Assembly: GCA_039707465.1 (NCBI GenBank)
Contig: CM077643.1
Location: 39,332,605-39,396,604 of the forward strand
DNA: 64,000 nucleotides
From: Rhabdophis nuchalis
Lineage: Eukaryota; Chordata; Lepidosauria; Squamata; Natricidae
Reading direction: 5' to 3'
A program made the translations under genes and the position numbers. Every line of letters starts with the position of its first letter. Within the stretch, counting starts at the first letter, position 1. Below the pieces are notes generated by a model. The model did not search any database and had not been told where the DNA came from. It was given only the letters and a program-made list of their open reading frames with translations. Positions 19,844 to 30,753 of this stretch are shown one piece after another.

Positions 19844-20129
19844 CATGCCTGATGCAAAAAAACCAACAGGGCTAATCACAGGTGGGAGGCGAGTGGATGG
19901 ACCTATCATGGGCGCAATGGCTAAATTGATTAACATTGTATAAAGGCAAGTATCCTTTTATGGCTTTTAAACTCTGACAATGTTAGCAGTTGCTAATGAA
20001 AGCTCAGTGAGCAATATATTTTAAACTAGCTATACCCGGCCACGCATTGCTGTGGCCCAGTCTGGTTAAATGGCCAACCAATCTGTGTGTAGATCTACAC
20101 CTGCACATATACACACAACCACTATATAA

Positions 20130-20340
20130 CTCCCAACCTACCTACCTACTGTATTTCTCCCTCTCTACCTATCCCTCTACCTACCTACCTATCTACCTAC
20201 CTACCTACCGTATTTCTCCCTCTCTATCTATCCCTCTACCTACCTACCTATCTACTGTATTTCTTCCTTTCTCCCTCTATCTACCTACCTACCTACTGTA
20301 CTTCTCCCTCTCTATCTATTCCCCTATCTACCTACCTACT
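20130..20340. repeat. CTAC/CTAT-rich microsatellite inside Helitron copy 1
   Basis: Runs of CTAC and CTAT units are broken by repeated TGTATTTCTCCCTCTCTA segments. The same mixture is much longer in copy 2. Confidence 0.9.
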
Positions 20341-20349
20341 GTAACAGAA

Positions 20350-20705
20350 TAATACAATAGCGGAGTTGGAAGGGACCTTGGAGGTCATCTAGTCCAACTC
20401 CCTGCCTAGGCAGAAAGCCCTATACCATTTCAGGCAAATGGCTATCCAACATCTTCTTAAAGACTTCCAGTGTTGGGACATTCACAACTTCTGGAGGCAA
20501 CTTCTGTTCCACTGGTTAATTATTCTAACTGTCAGGAAATTCCTCCTCAGTTCTAAGTTGCTTCTCTCCTTGATTAGTTTCCACCCATTGTTTCTTGTTC
20601 TGCCCTCAGGTGCCTTGGAGAATAGCTTGACTCCTTCTTCTTTGGGGCAACCCCTGAGATATTGGAAGGCTGCTATCATGTCTCCCCTAGTCCCTCTTTT
20701 ATTAA
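20350..20705 (-). pseudogene. CR1 3' end carried inside the Helitron
   Basis: Complement of the CR1 3' UTR and C-terminal codons (KRGTRGDMIAAFQYLRGC, then [19 protein letters not shown] on the minus strand). Its 5' break, before ACTGTATTTCTCCC, is the same as in the CR1 units of Helitron copy 2, so it was captured once and spread with the Helitron. Confidence 0.85.
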
Positions 20706-21059
20706 ACTGTATTTCTCCCTCCCTCTCTCTCTCTCTATGGACCACCTGGGAATTTGCTTTGTCAGTGCCTTCTTTTGGCCCTAAGAGGCCTCCATATGAG
20801 GCCTCTTCCAACAATGACTGTTGGAAAGCAGCCTGATGGGCGGGGCTACAGGGAGATGAAAACATGATCAGTGGGTACATTTTACATTTGTGTGCTAGGC
20901 ACAAAATGAGTATGTATTCTATTATCGGAAGTCCTTGGGAACATTGTGTCAAAATTTGAGGCAGATCGGTGCAGTAGTTTTTGACATTAGCTGCTTCATA
21001 CAAACTATTTTACATTTTTATTTATATAGATATATTTTAAAGTTCCAGAGTTCATTAGT

Positions 21060-21282
21060 GTCTTTATTATTTTATAAATAACTCAAAGTGGCAAACATAC
21101 TTATACTCTTTTCTCATCCTATTTTCCCATCAATAACAACAATTATGAGGAGAGTTGCCTAAACCAGGACTAGAACTCAGTATCTGTGTGATTGGTCCTA
21201 AGTCACCCAGCCAGTTTTCATGCTTAAGCCAGAATTATAACTCATAGTCTCCTGGTTTCAGATCACTATTCTTTAATGAACT
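21060..21282 (-). mobile_element. tRNA-derived SINE with MIR/CORE-like body
   Basis: Plus strand shows ATAACAACAATTATGAGG, CACCCAGCCAGTTTTCATGC and TCTCCTGGTTTCAG, the complement of the family at 18296-18512. Its head abuts a C-run at 21288. Confidence 0.65.
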
Positions 21283-21289
21283 CCCCCCC

Positions 21290-21613
21290 CCCCCCATGAT
21301 TGTTAAGCAAATCATTGCAATAGTTAAATGAACCACGTTTGTTAAGTCAATCCAGCTCTCCCCATTGACTTGTTCCTTGTTGGAAGCTAGTTGTGACGTT
21401 CACAAATAGTGATCACATTACCATGGGACGCTACAACCATCATGAATACATCCTGGTTGCCAAGAGCCCAAATTTTGTTCATGTGAACATGAGGATGTTG
21501 TAGTGGTCGTAAGTGCAAGGCTGGGTCATGTCACTTTTTCAGTAGTTTTCCAGTAATTTCCAACTTCAAATGGTTGCTAAATGAATGATCGGAAGCTGAG
21601 GACTACCTGTATA
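21290..21613. mobile_element. Non-autonomous DNA transposon (TAGTCCTCGACTTA family), left end missing
   Basis: Right end GCTGAGGACTACCTGTA and internal blocks GATCACATTACCATGGGACG and GTGAACATGAGGATG match 17214-17598. The left inverted repeat is lost at the C-run. Confidence 0.6.
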
Positions 21614-21789
21614 TGAGCCATATATTTGAAACAAAATTAATGTTGATGTTATGCCTGAGGTATTTGTGGATGTGTCCGTGCAGTTTTCCTTGGCATCTGC
21701 ATGAAACTGGTTTATCAGTGCTTACTTTTTTTCCAACTTCCAGCTTTACCTGCAGTCCTGAGATTTCCTATAGAGATCTATCACCTGTT

Positions 21790-22141
21790 GGATAAATATC
21801 CATCTGGCTCAGTTCCAAGTCATGAAAAAGACACGGGAAAAATTTAGACGGATTGGAAAGATGGTTTAATGGTAAAGCAGAACCACCATGCCCATGGTTC
21901 TCTGGTGCAGCTGACCCATGGAGTTGAGAGTGGGGGCATCTATACCTTCTCTTGTGCTTTGAACCTGAGCTTCCTGTTCCTGTGCAAGAACATGTATTCT
22001 ATTGGCTGTTGTAGGGAACATAACTGGCTCTGTAGGTTGTCACAGGTTTGGTTGAAGTTTGGAGGGTGTGGGGCAACTGAGATGACGCAATGAAGGAGCT
22101 TGTGTTCTGAAAGGATGTTGGGCAATTCCTATTATGGCTGA
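21790..22141 (+). repeat. Unclassified interspersed repeat, copy 2, first part
   Basis: Begins with TCCATCTGGCTCAGTTCCAAG and runs through a GGTTTAATGGTAAAGCAGAACC block to TTGGGCAATTCCTATTATGG. It matches copy 1. Two insertions (22150-22391, 22598-22731) split this copy. Confidence 0.65.
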
Positions 22142-22149
22142 GGGCTAAT

Positions 22150-22391
22150 CAGAGTTGGTATTCAGCAGATTCTGACCAGTTCTGGAGAACTGGTAGTGGA
22201 AATTTTGAGTAGTTCAGAGAACCGGTAAATACCACCTCTGACTGGCCCTGCCCCCATCATTCTCTGCCTCCTGAGTCCCAACTGATCCGGGGGGGATGGG
22301 GATTTTGCAGTAACCTTTCCCTCCATACCCACCTAGCCAAGCCGTGCCCACCAAGCTACGCCCACAGAACTGCTAGTAAATCCCACCACTG
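22150..22391. mobile_element. hAT-type MITE (CAGAGGTGGTATTC family)
   Basis: Left end CAGAGTTGGTATTCAGCAG, right end complementing to CAGTGGTGGGATTTAC. Perfect 8-bp duplication GGGCTAAT at 22142-22149 and 22392-22399. 242 bp. Confidence 0.93.
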
Positions 22392-22399
22392 GGGCTAAT

Positions 22400-22765
22400 C
22401 CTACCTTTGTTCAGATCTTGCTGCTGGGAATTTGCTTATGAATAGAGCTAGCTATCTCTTAAGTGCTGGCATCTGCTGAGGGCTATTAAGAAAGGGGGGG
22501 CTATTAAGAGTAAGTCTGCTTCCTGCCTGTAAAGAGAAACACGTTTCCAATGTGAAATATAATATGCGGCCTTTTGAAATATTTTATTCTTCTAGGACAG
22601 GGCTCTCCAACCTTTGCAACTTTAAGTCTGAAGGATTCAGCTCCCAGATTTCTCCAGCCAGCAAAGCTGGCTGGAGAAGTCTAAGAGCTGAAGTCCTTCA
22701 GACTTAAAGTTGCAAAGGTTGGAGACCCCTGTTCTAGGAGAGAGGTGGGTGCTAACTTTCTACCC
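22400..22765 (+). repeat. Unclassified interspersed repeat, copy 2, second part
   Basis: Continues copy 2 after the hAT insert and ends with AGAGAGGTGGGTGCTAAC, as copy 1 does at about 13950-13975. Confidence 0.6.
22598..22731. mobile_element. Palindromic hAT-type MITE (foldback)
   Basis: The whole 134 bp is a near-perfect inverted repeat: CAGGGCTCTCCAACCTTTGC at the left returns at the right as its complement, meeting at a CCAGCAAAGCTGGCTGG centre. The perfect 8-bp duplication TTCTAGGA lies at 22590-22597 and 22732-22739. Copy 1 of the host repeat has TTCTAGGA once at the matching place near 13945, an unoccupied site. Confidence 0.95.
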
Positions 22766-23620
22766 ACCCATTCAAGGACTAACTAGGTCTGACCCTGCTT
22801 AGCTGTTGGTGGTCAACTCAATCCAGCCACCTGCTGTTTGTTATCTATCTGAGCTATTTTAGGATACATAAATGCAGGATTTTTATTCCATTTGGAAAGC
22901 CTTAAAAAATCTCTTGACAATAGAGGTGGCCTTTATCAGGAGATACTTCTGATTTTCTGGAAATTTATTTTCCTCACTTTGGCTCCATGCTTTCAGGCCA
23001 TTTTGGCTTGAGAAGGATCCTTTTCATTCCCATTGTTTATTCATGGTCCAGGAAATTTCTCAGTGCTTGCTCGAAGATACTGTTAGTGGCTTGTATTTAT
23101 AGACTCCACCTGGAGAGAAGTAAATTAATTTATCCTCTTCTGGGCATCCTCTAGAATGTCACATCCAAAGTATTTCCAACACCATTTGGCTCGGTAGCGT
23201 CTATTCACCCCCCCTCTCCTTTCGTTCTAAAGCAGACTGCAGATTCGAGAATCTTTATAGAGCCTTTTACACATTCCTCGTAAAGTTTAATCACCAGCAT
23301 AAAGAGCATTTACCTAAATATATCTTTGTTCATGCTCTTTGATAACAAATTAGGCTGTGCTGAATTATTTACAGGGACTCACTCCCAGAAGTAGGAGGGA
23401 AGCAAAGCTTTGGCAAAGCTGTTAAGCAAATCTCTGCATTAAGGCTTCCAGCCTCGCTCCCTCTAGCCGCCTTCAAAGCGACTCTCAAGGGGAGATGGCT
23501 GCATATGCAAGTTAATGAGCTCACATCTGGTGGCTTAACAGCTGTCCCGAGTGAATGGATTCAGCTGAAGGACATCCCACACTTCCAGAGAGAAAACTCC
23601 TTTCTCTTGTCTCCAGGTAG
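22766..23620. other. No gene; possible conserved noncoding segment 23330-23600
   Basis: Repeat-poor DNA. 23480-23560 includes GGCTGCATATGCAAGTTAATG and GGTGGCTTAACAGCTGTC, octamer/homeobox-like words. Function is not shown by the sequence alone. Confidence 0.3.
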
Positions 23621-23623
23621 TAC

Positions 23624-23697
23624 ACGGGTGCCTGGGTCCTTTTGGAGAAGGGAGGGATAGAAATCCAATAAATAAATAAAAATAAATAAATAAAATC
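23624..23697 (+). mobile_element. L2-like LINE 3' terminus, very short
   Basis: GCCTGGGTCCTTTTGGAGAAG followed by GGGATAGAAATCCAATAAATAAATAAA is the end of the L2-like 3' UTR with its A-rich tail. Confidence 0.7.
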
Positions 23698-23859
23698 ACG
23701 GTGTCATGGAGATGTCATGTCATGTATCGGGAGTTTTTTCCCATCGCTAAACCGGGTGTGAGGCATCGGGCCTGCTGGCCAGGAGTTTGACAGCCCTGAG
23801 GTACTGTAAGAAATCAGCCCCTCCCCCATTTCAAATAAAATATTAGCCATAAGGAAAAT

Positions 23860-23903
23860 CTAATAATAATAACAACAATAACAATAACAACAATAACAAC
23901 AAT

Positions 23904-23936
<33 letters not shown>

Positions 23937-23956
23937 AATAATAATAATAATAATAG
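23860..23956. repeat. (AAT/AAC)n microsatellite
   Basis: Mixed AAT and AAC units of about 97 bp abut the 5' side of an R4-like fragment. Confidence 0.95.
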
Positions 23957-24765
23957 ATCAGGAGTACTGAAAAAAGAAACAGAAGGCTTTATTTTGGCAG
24001 CTGAAGAACAAGCCTTAGCCACAAACTGCATGAAGGCAAAAATTCAACATGTTACCACCAACAGCAAATGTCGCCTTTGTAATAAGAAAGATGAGACGGT
24101 CGACCACCTGATCAGTGGGTGCAGCAAAATTTCACAAACTGACTACCTACAACGCCATGACCGTGTTGCTAAGATCATTGACTGGAAATTGTGCCAGAAG
24201 TTTGGATTTGAGTACAGCAAAAATCACTGGGAACATCAGGTTGAGAAAGTTTTAGAGAATGAGAAAGTCAATATCTTGTGGGACTTCAGAATTCAGACTG
24301 ACAGGCACTTGTCCTACAACACACCTGATATAACAATAATTGAAAAGAAAAAAGTATGGTTCATTGACATTGCAATACCTGGTGATGTACGAATTGAAAA
24401 TAAGCAGCAAAATCACAAAATACCGGGACTTGCAAATTGAAGTTGAGCGATTGTGGAGAAGGAAGTTGTGTGTTGTCCCGATTGTGATTGGAGCCCTTGG
24501 AGCAATACCTAGGGGACTGCCACGCTATATGGAGGTTCAAGGTTTGCCGGACTTGAGCATTCTGACTCTACAAAGGGCCATCCTGCTTGGAACAGCTTAT
24601 ATCTTCCGACGTTACCTTGACAGTTCCTAGGTCCTTGGTTAGAACTCGAGCTGTTGAGCTACCAACCAGCCCCAAAGGCTGTGAATCTCACCAAAGATTA
24701 ACCATGCAATAACAACAATTATAACAATAATAATATTAACAACAATAATAATTTATTTGTCAGTG
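23957..24765 (+). pseudogene. R4/Dong-like LINE, C-terminal end
   Basis: A frame starting before 23994 and ending at 24440 encodes a zinc-knuckle-like CRLCNKKDETVDHLISGC, then YLQRHDRVAKIIDWKLCQKF, ILWDFRIQTDRHL and VWFIDIAIPGDVRIE, which fit the C-terminal (restriction-like endonuclease) region of R4/Dong LINEs. The D residues in DIAIPGD match that nuclease core as I recall it. A frameshift near 24400-24440 moves the remainder (VVPIVIGALGAIPRGL, then LGTAYIFRRYL) to the frame ending at 24630. RT is missing. The 3' UTR ends in AAC/AAT-rich DNA. Confidence 0.75.
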
Positions 24766-24784
24766 CATAACTTGAGCACACTAT

Positions 24785-25381
24785 TAGAATAACAGAATTG
24801 GAAAGGACCTTGGAGGTCTTCTAGTCCAACCCCCTGCCTAGACAGGAAACCCTATACCATTTCAGACAAATGGTTATCCAACATCTTCTTTAAAATTTCC
24901 AGTGTTGGAGCATTCACAACTTCTGGAGACAAGTTTTTCCACTGATTAACTGTTCTAACTGTCAGGAAATGTCTCCTCAGTTCTAAGTTGCTTCTCTCCT
25001 TGATTAGTTTCCACCCATTGCTTTTTGTCATACCTTCAGGTGCTCTGGAGAATAGTTTGACTCCTTCTTCTTTGTGGCAGCCCCTGAGATAGTGGAAGAC
25101 TGCTATCATGTCTCCCCTGGTCCTTCTTTTCATTAAACTAGACCTACCCAGTTCCTGCAACCGTTCTTCATATATTTCAGCCTCCAGTCCCCTAATCATC
25201 TTTGTTGCTCTTCTCTGCATTCTTTCTAGAGTCTCCACATCTTTTTTACATCGTGGCGACCAAAACTGACCAAGGCATTATTAAATGGTATTAAATGGTA
25301 TTAACACTTCATGTGATCTTGATTCTATCCCTCTGTTTAAGCAGCCTAAAACTGTGTTGGGTTTTTTGGCAGCTGCTGCAC
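24785..25381 (-). pseudogene. CR1 LINE, 5'-truncated
   Basis: 3' UTR complement ATTGGAAAGGACCTTGGAGG, then the minus-strand frame 24852-25238 with [35 protein letters not shown] and [15 protein letters not shown]. About 40 bp of the usual sequence is missing near 25268, and the copy stops at GCTGCTGCACA (25380). Confidence 0.88.
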
Positions 25382-25756
25382 AAAAAATGTACAATCTTAT
25401 GTACAAAAATGTACAATCTTATGTACAATAAGATTGGTTGAGCTCCCTCAGTGCACGCCCCTCCCCCAACACAATACAACTCACAATGAAGAAAAAAAAT
25501 CTCTAACCCAATGAATAATATTAACAAACACCGAGTCTTATTGCACCAGTGTGAACATGTTACACATTGCATCGGTCCTGCAAAAGACCAAGACACTAAT
25601 AAAGAACTGCCTGAAGGCCATTCCACATTCCAGCCAGATGTCTAAAGAAAAGTGCAAATTTTATAAAGATAAAATTTAGTAAATTAAAGTAAAATTTCTT
25701 TATAAAATAAGAAGCTAACTGACGATGTCAACCCTTAAGAAGATAATGAGCTTATT
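25382..25756. other. Short tandem duplication, otherwise nothing recognised
   Basis: ATGTACAATCTTATGTAC occurs twice in tandem at 25387-25425, followed by its partial complement. The remainder is AT-rich without a frame. Confidence 0.5.
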
Positions 25757-28100
25757 ATGGTTCTGCCCCAGGCTTCTAATGGACCCGGAAAGGTTCCAGA
25801 GGGAGCTTGGGCCAATTCCTGTGACCCTGCCCCGCGACTCGACTGAGGACCTAGTGGCCGCATGGTTAAGTGCGGCCGCGGGGGGCCTTGGACTGAGTCG
25901 CGCCCTTGCGGCCTCTCTTGCGGCGGCGAATCACCCAGGCTCCTTGGTTTACCGAGGAGCTTCGGGGGATGAAACGCCACAAGAGATGCCTAGAGAGCAG
26001 ATGGAGATCCTCTCGCTCCGAAGCCGACCGAACACTAGTGAGAACCCATATTAGGGCTTACTTAGTGGCGATAAGGGTGGCCAACCGTGAGTATTGTGCC
26101 ACCCTTATTGCATCCGCAGATAACCGCCCTGCCGCCCTGTTTGGGGTGACCCGCTCCCTCCTTCATCAGAGGCCGCGGGAAGCCCCTCTGCAAGGGCGAG
26201 CAGAGGAATTTGGGATTTATCTGCAGGAGAAAATCACTCGGATTCGGAATGAGCTACCCTCCATCGACAGTGGTCCTGTGGGACTGTCCGAGACTAGTCT
26301 TGAGGTTCCTTCTTGGGAGGAGTTTGACTTTGTTACCACCGAGGATATGGACAGGTTGTCAAGGAAACTTAGGGCGACCACATGTTTATTGGACCCGTGT
26401 CCCTCCTGGCTTGTACTGGCATCCTGGGAGACGACACGAGGCTGGCTCCAGGGCATTGTCAACGCATCTTTGAGTGAGGGGTCCTTGCCTGCCGTCTTGA
26501 AAGAGGCGGTAGTGAGGCCCCTCCTCAAGAAGCCGTCCCTGGACCCAGCTTTATTAGAGAACTATCGTCCGGTCTCCAACCTTCACTTTTTGGTGAAGGT
26601 TGTCGAGAGTGTGGTAGCCCAACAGTTTCCGCGACACCTGGAGGAAGTTGATTATCTAGACCCGCGCCAGTCCGGCTTCCGACCCGGTCACAGCACCGAG
26701 ACGGCATTGGTCGCGTTGGTTGATGATCTCTGGAGGGCGCGGGATAGAGGTTATTCCTCTATCCTAGTCCTATTAGACCTCTCGGCGGCTTTTGATACCA
26801 TCGACCATGGTATCCTATTGCACCGACTGGGGGGGTTGGGGTTGGGAGGCACCGTTTTGCGGTGGTTCTCATCCTACCTCTCTGGTCGGTCGCAATATGT
26901 GTTGACGGGAGGGCAGAGGTCGACCTCGAGGCCTCTCTTATGTGGGGTTCCTCAGGGGTCGGTCCTCTCGCCCCTCCTTTTCAACACATATATGAAGCCG
27001 CTGGGTGAGATCATCCGTGGTTTTGGGGTGGAGTACCATCTGTACGCTGATGACACCCAGCTGTACATATCCACCCCAAACCACCCCAACGATGCCGCCG
27101 AAGTGCTGTCCCGGTGTTTGGAGGCCGTACGGATCTGGATGGGTGGTAACAAACTCAGGCTCAACCCTGCCAAGACTGAGTGGCTGTGGTTTCCGGCACC
27201 CCGGTTCAGCCAGATTACACCTACTCTGGCCATTGGGGGCGAAACACTGGCCCCCGTGGAGAGGGCGCGCAATTTGGGTGTCCTCCTGGATTCCCGGCTG
27301 TCCATGGAGGACCATGTGGCGGCCGTGGCCAGGGGGGCGTTTCATCAGGTACGCCTGATGCGCCAATTGCGCCCCTTACTGGACCGGGCTGCCCTTCGCA
27401 CAGTCACTCAAGCTCTCGTGACGTCCCGACTCGACTACTGTAATGCTCTCTACATGGGGCTTCCCTTGAGGTGCACTCGAAAGCTACAGTTAGTCCAAAA
27501 CACAGCCGCGCGGGTGATTATGGGAGCCACTAGATGCTCCCACATAACACCGATCCTGCGCGAGCTGCATTGGCTTCCTGTGGTTTTTCGAGTGCGCTTC
27601 AAGGTTCTGACAACTATCTTTAAAGCGCTCCATGGCTCGGGGCCTAGTTATATGCGAGACCGCCTCCTGCCCCATACATCCCTTAGACCGATACGCTCCC
27701 ACAGAGAGGGCCTTCTCAGGGTGCTGTCGGCCGGACAATGCCGACTGGCGACACCCAGGGGAAGAGCCTTCTCTGTGGCGGGCCCAGCCCTTTGGAATGA
27801 CCTACCCCCTGAATTACGTACCATCACCGACCTCCGCCTCTTTCGCCAATGTCTTAAGACATATTTGTTTCAACAAGCCGGCCTAGCCTAACCTCCCATG
27901 GGGACTTTTAGGTAGTTTTAAATTGGGTTTTTAAAATTTGGTTTTAGCGCAGGATAGGTTATTTAATAGTTTTTAAAATTATATTTATTGTATTTTGTAT
28001 GTTTTTAAATTTTCCTGTGCGCCGCCCTGGGTCCTTCGTGGAGAAGGGCGGGATATAAATTTAAATAAAATAAAAAAATAAATAAAAAATAAATTAAAAA
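25757..28100 (+). mobile_element. L2-like LINE, 5'-truncated (endonuclease lost)
   Basis: The copy starts at about TTATGGTTCTGCCCCAGG, which equals the TGGTTTCGCCCCAGG region after the endonuclease in the copy at 56626-59677. It runs through the RT frame and a 3' UTR ending GGAGAAGGGCGGGATATAAA plus an AAATAAA-rich tail. Confidence 0.92.
25906..27891 (+). pseudogene. L2-like reverse transcriptase, N-terminally truncated, 661 codons open
   Basis: Reverse transcriptase motifs in order: VRPLLKKPSLDPALLENYRP near residue 205, QSGFRPGHSTETAL, LLDLSAAFDTIDHGIL (first catalytic D), GVPQGSVLSPLLFNTYM, HLYADDTQLY (YADD catalytic pair) and the thumb/C-terminal LNPAKTEWLWF. The end is the ALWNDLPPELRTITDLRLF region. 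Family role: nicking target DNA with the endonuclease and priming cDNA there. A frameshift just upstream of 25906 separates it from the preceding frame at 25770-25905, and the endonuclease domain is missing, so it is not mobile by itself although the RT half is unbroken. Confidence 0.9.
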
Positions 28101-28214
28101 ATGAAAGCAACTGTCTAGATGGCTCCATTCATAAGTAAAGCCAGCAGAAGTCCATTCAAGACAGGATATTTCAAAACCCCTTACAACAATTTTGATAGCT
28201 AACAAAAGCAGAGT

Positions 28215-28505
28215 GATAGGATTACAGCAAGCAGCCCCTCACCTAAAAATCTAACACAGGCCATAGCCATCAGCCACAATCAGAATTACCCAGCACCCTT
28301 TTAGAACACCAAGTCCATATTGCACAAATCCCAAACTTCAGAGTTACAGAAACTATAAAGATCCATCTACTCATTTTAGCCATTTGGTCAGCTGTCCCAG
28401 AATCACATGCTCTTGGTGGTTCTGTTTATCAGTGAACCAATTTCCTTTCCAATCAATGTTCATTTTATTCCTGGCATGGAACTGGATTTGGATTTTTCTT
28501 CCAAA
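28215..28505 (-). repeat. Unclassified interspersed repeat, copy 3
   Basis: On the minus strand it matches 21800-22141: TCCAGTTCCATGCCAGGAAT region, a GGTTCACTGATAAACAGAACC block, then GGGTAATTCTGATTGTGGC. The region 28101-28214 before it shows nothing. Confidence 0.5.
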
Positions 28506-28848
28506 AGTAGTCCTCAACTTATGACCACAATTGTGGTCAGAATTTTCATTGTTAAGCAAAATAAGTCGCACCCAGCTAACAACCTCCCTCCCCCCACCCA
28601 AGGTTGTTAAACGAATCACTGTGGTTAAGTGAATCAGAGGGTCATTAAGCAAAACTTGCTTACTGCATTGATTTTGTTTCATTGAAAGCCAGCTGGGGGA
28701 CAAAACCCCCACAAATGCTAATCACATGACCCCAGGACGTCGCAACTGTCATGAATCCACGTTGGTTGCCAAATGCCTGAATTTTGATCATGTTACTGTG
28801 GGGATGCTGCCACGGTCATAAGTGTGAGGACTGGTTGTAAGTCATCTT
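28503..28848. mobile_element. Non-autonomous DNA transposon (TAGTCCTCGACTTA family)
   Basis: Left end AGTAGTCCTCAACTTATGACC and internal ATCACATGACCCCAGGACG, GGGGATGCTGCCACGGTC match 17214-17598. The right end is degraded. Confidence 0.6.
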
Positions 28849-28857
28849 TGTTGATGT

Positions 28858-28972
28858 TTAGTTTAGTTTATTGGTTTTTTATACCGCCCTACTCCCGAAG
28901 GAGTCAGGGCGGTGTACAGCCAAAATAAAAACAAATATATAAAAGTTAAAAGAAAGCTTTTAAAAGACATGA
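28858..28972 (-). mobile_element. L2-like LINE 3' end, right part at 29815-30031
   Basis: TTTATACCGCCCTACTCCCG then GGAGTCAGGGCGGTGTACAG is the complement of the L2 3' terminus. Its coding continuation lies beyond the CR1 insertion. Confidence 0.75.
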
Positions 28973-28979
28973 TTAAAAT

Positions 28980-29777
28980 CTAGACAAACTTGAACATTGG
29001 GCACTATCTAATAAAATGAAATTCAATTGTGAAAAAAGTAAGGTTCTACATATAGGCAAGAAAAACAAAATGCACAAGTACAGTATAGGTGGTACCTTGC
29101 TCAATAGTAGCAACTGTGAGAGGGATCTAGGAATCTTAGTGGACAACCATTTAAATATGAGCCAGCAGTGTGCAGCAGCCGCCAAAAAAGCCAACACAGT
29201 TCTAGGCTGCATAAACAGAGGGATAGAATCTAGATCACGTGAAGTGTTAATGCCACTGTATAGTGCCTTGGTAAGGCCACACTTGGAATACTGCATACAG
29301 TTTTGGTCGCCACGATGTAGAAAAGACGTGGAGACTCTGGAAAGAGTGCAGAGAAGAGCAACCAAGATGATTAGAGGACTGGAGACTAAGACATATGAAA
29401 AACGGTTGCAGGAGCTGGGCATGTCTAGTTTGATGAAGGACCAGGGGAGACATGATAGCAGTGTTCCGATATCTCAGAGGGTGCCACAAAGAAGAGGGAG
29501 CCAAACTATTCTCCAAGGCACCTGGGGGCAGGACAAGAAGCAATGGGTGGAAACTAACCAAGGAGAGAAGCAACTTAGAACTAAGGAGAAATTTCCTGAC
29601 AGTTAGAACAATTAAGCAGTGGAACAGCTTGCCTCCAGAAGTTGTGAATGCCCCAACACTGGAAGTCTTTAAGAAGATGTTAGATAGCCATTTGTCTGAA
29701 ATGGTATAGGGCTCCTGCCCACGCAGGGGGTTGGACTAGAAGACCTACAAGGTCCCTTCCAACTCGGCTATTGTATA
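28980..29777 (+). pseudogene. CR1 LINE, 5'-truncated, inserted in an L2-like copy
   Basis: The frame from 29016 gives [56 protein letters not shown] and ATKMIRGLETKTYEKRL. A one-base loss near 29440 shifts it to the frame ending at 29709 ([31 protein letters not shown]). The 3' UTR ends GGTCCCTTCCAACTCGGCTATTG in two overlapping halves. RT core and endonuclease are absent. Confidence 0.9.
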
Positions 29778-29814
29778 AAATATTGGTCGAAACGTGGGAA
29801 AAAACCCAAACTAA

Positions 29815-30031
29815 CCCTGATTAAAATAATAAAAATTTAAATTTAAAAAACATGCTTTATGCCAGCCTGGCTTGTTGGAAGAGAAAGGTTTTGAGACCGC
29901 GGTGGAAGGTGCGTAAGTCAGGGATAGTTCTCTAATTCGGGGGGCAATTCGTTCCAGAGGGCAGGTGCTCCCACGGAGAAGGTTCTCCCCCTGGGTGTTG
30001 CCAGTCGACATTGTCTAGCCGATGTAACTCA
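29815..30031 (-). mobile_element. L2-like LINE fragment, continuation of 28858-28972
   Basis: On the minus strand the degraded end of the RT frame is visible (complement of GGGGGCAATTCGTTCCAGAGG and CACGGAGAAGGTTCTCCCCC), with the A/T-rich 3' UTR at the left. Confidence 0.7.
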
Positions 30032-30424
30032 CTTGTCGATAAACGAATGGTTCCAAATTGTATTGCAGACCAGGAGATTCCATCAGAATTTTGGAAAGAT
30101 GTGGAAATATATGCATAAATGCATACATACTTATTTTATTTCTGTGTGCATGTGCACACATGTGCCTCCATGCAAATGACGGGGCTCTGCTCTGGCTGAC
30201 TAATCTGTATAACATTTACCCAGGACATCAAGTAATTTCTGGTGCAAAAGTTATTTTCTTTACACCCTAAAAATAACTGGCTTACACAGTTGCTTCTGTT
30301 GAGGGAAAAAGGAAAATGTCCTGCTCAAAGGAAAACCTGCAGTGCAGAGAAGATAAAAATACAATCTGGGTTCATCTTCATCAGTGTCCCACTGTATAGG
30401 CAGTTCATTTCCTAAGGAAGATGG
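30032..30424. other. No recognisable feature
   Basis: No motif-bearing frame and no shared repeat are seen. Confidence 0.4.
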
Positions 30425-30753
30425 AGAACAGTGACAGGAATTGGGTATGTCTAGTTTAATGAAAGGAAGGATTAGAGGTGACATGAGAACAATACTCCAA
30501 TATTTGAGGAGCTGCCACGAAGAAGAGGAGGTCAATCTATTTTCCAAGATTGAAGGCAAGGCAAGCACTGGAAGGCAAAGCAAGATGCAATGGTTGAAAA
30601 CTAACCAAGGAGAGAACCTAGAACTGAGGAGAGATTTTGGGATAGTGAGAACAATCAACCAGCGGAATGGCTTCCCTTCAGAAGTTGTGGATGCTCCATC
30701 ATGGTCTTTAAGAACAGACTGGACAGCCATTCCTGAAATGGTATAAGATATCC
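30425..30753 (+). mobile_element. CR1 LINE 3' end, left part; right part at 32741-32845
   Basis: Plus-strand coding: [30 protein letters not shown] region in decayed form (split here), then NQGENLELRRDFGIVRTINQ. The ORF1-only L1 element landed in its last codons. Confidence 0.75.

Larger units (their letters stand above)
20026..21030 (-). mobile_element. Helitron-type non-autonomous element, copy 1
   Basis: In element orientation it starts TCTATATAAATAAAAATG and ends in CTAG. The hairpin GGCCAC...GTGGCC lies 8 nt before the CTAG, and the host bases are A before and T after. These are the Helitron rules (5' TC, 3' hairpin plus CTAG, A/T target, no duplication). No Rep/helicase is encoded. A CR1 3' end (20350-20705) and a CTAC-type microsatellite are carried inside. 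Confidence 0.8.

Noticed and set aside
20130..20340. Minisatellite independent of mobile elements
   Set aside because: It lies inside the Helitron boundaries and recurs at the same place in the second copy.
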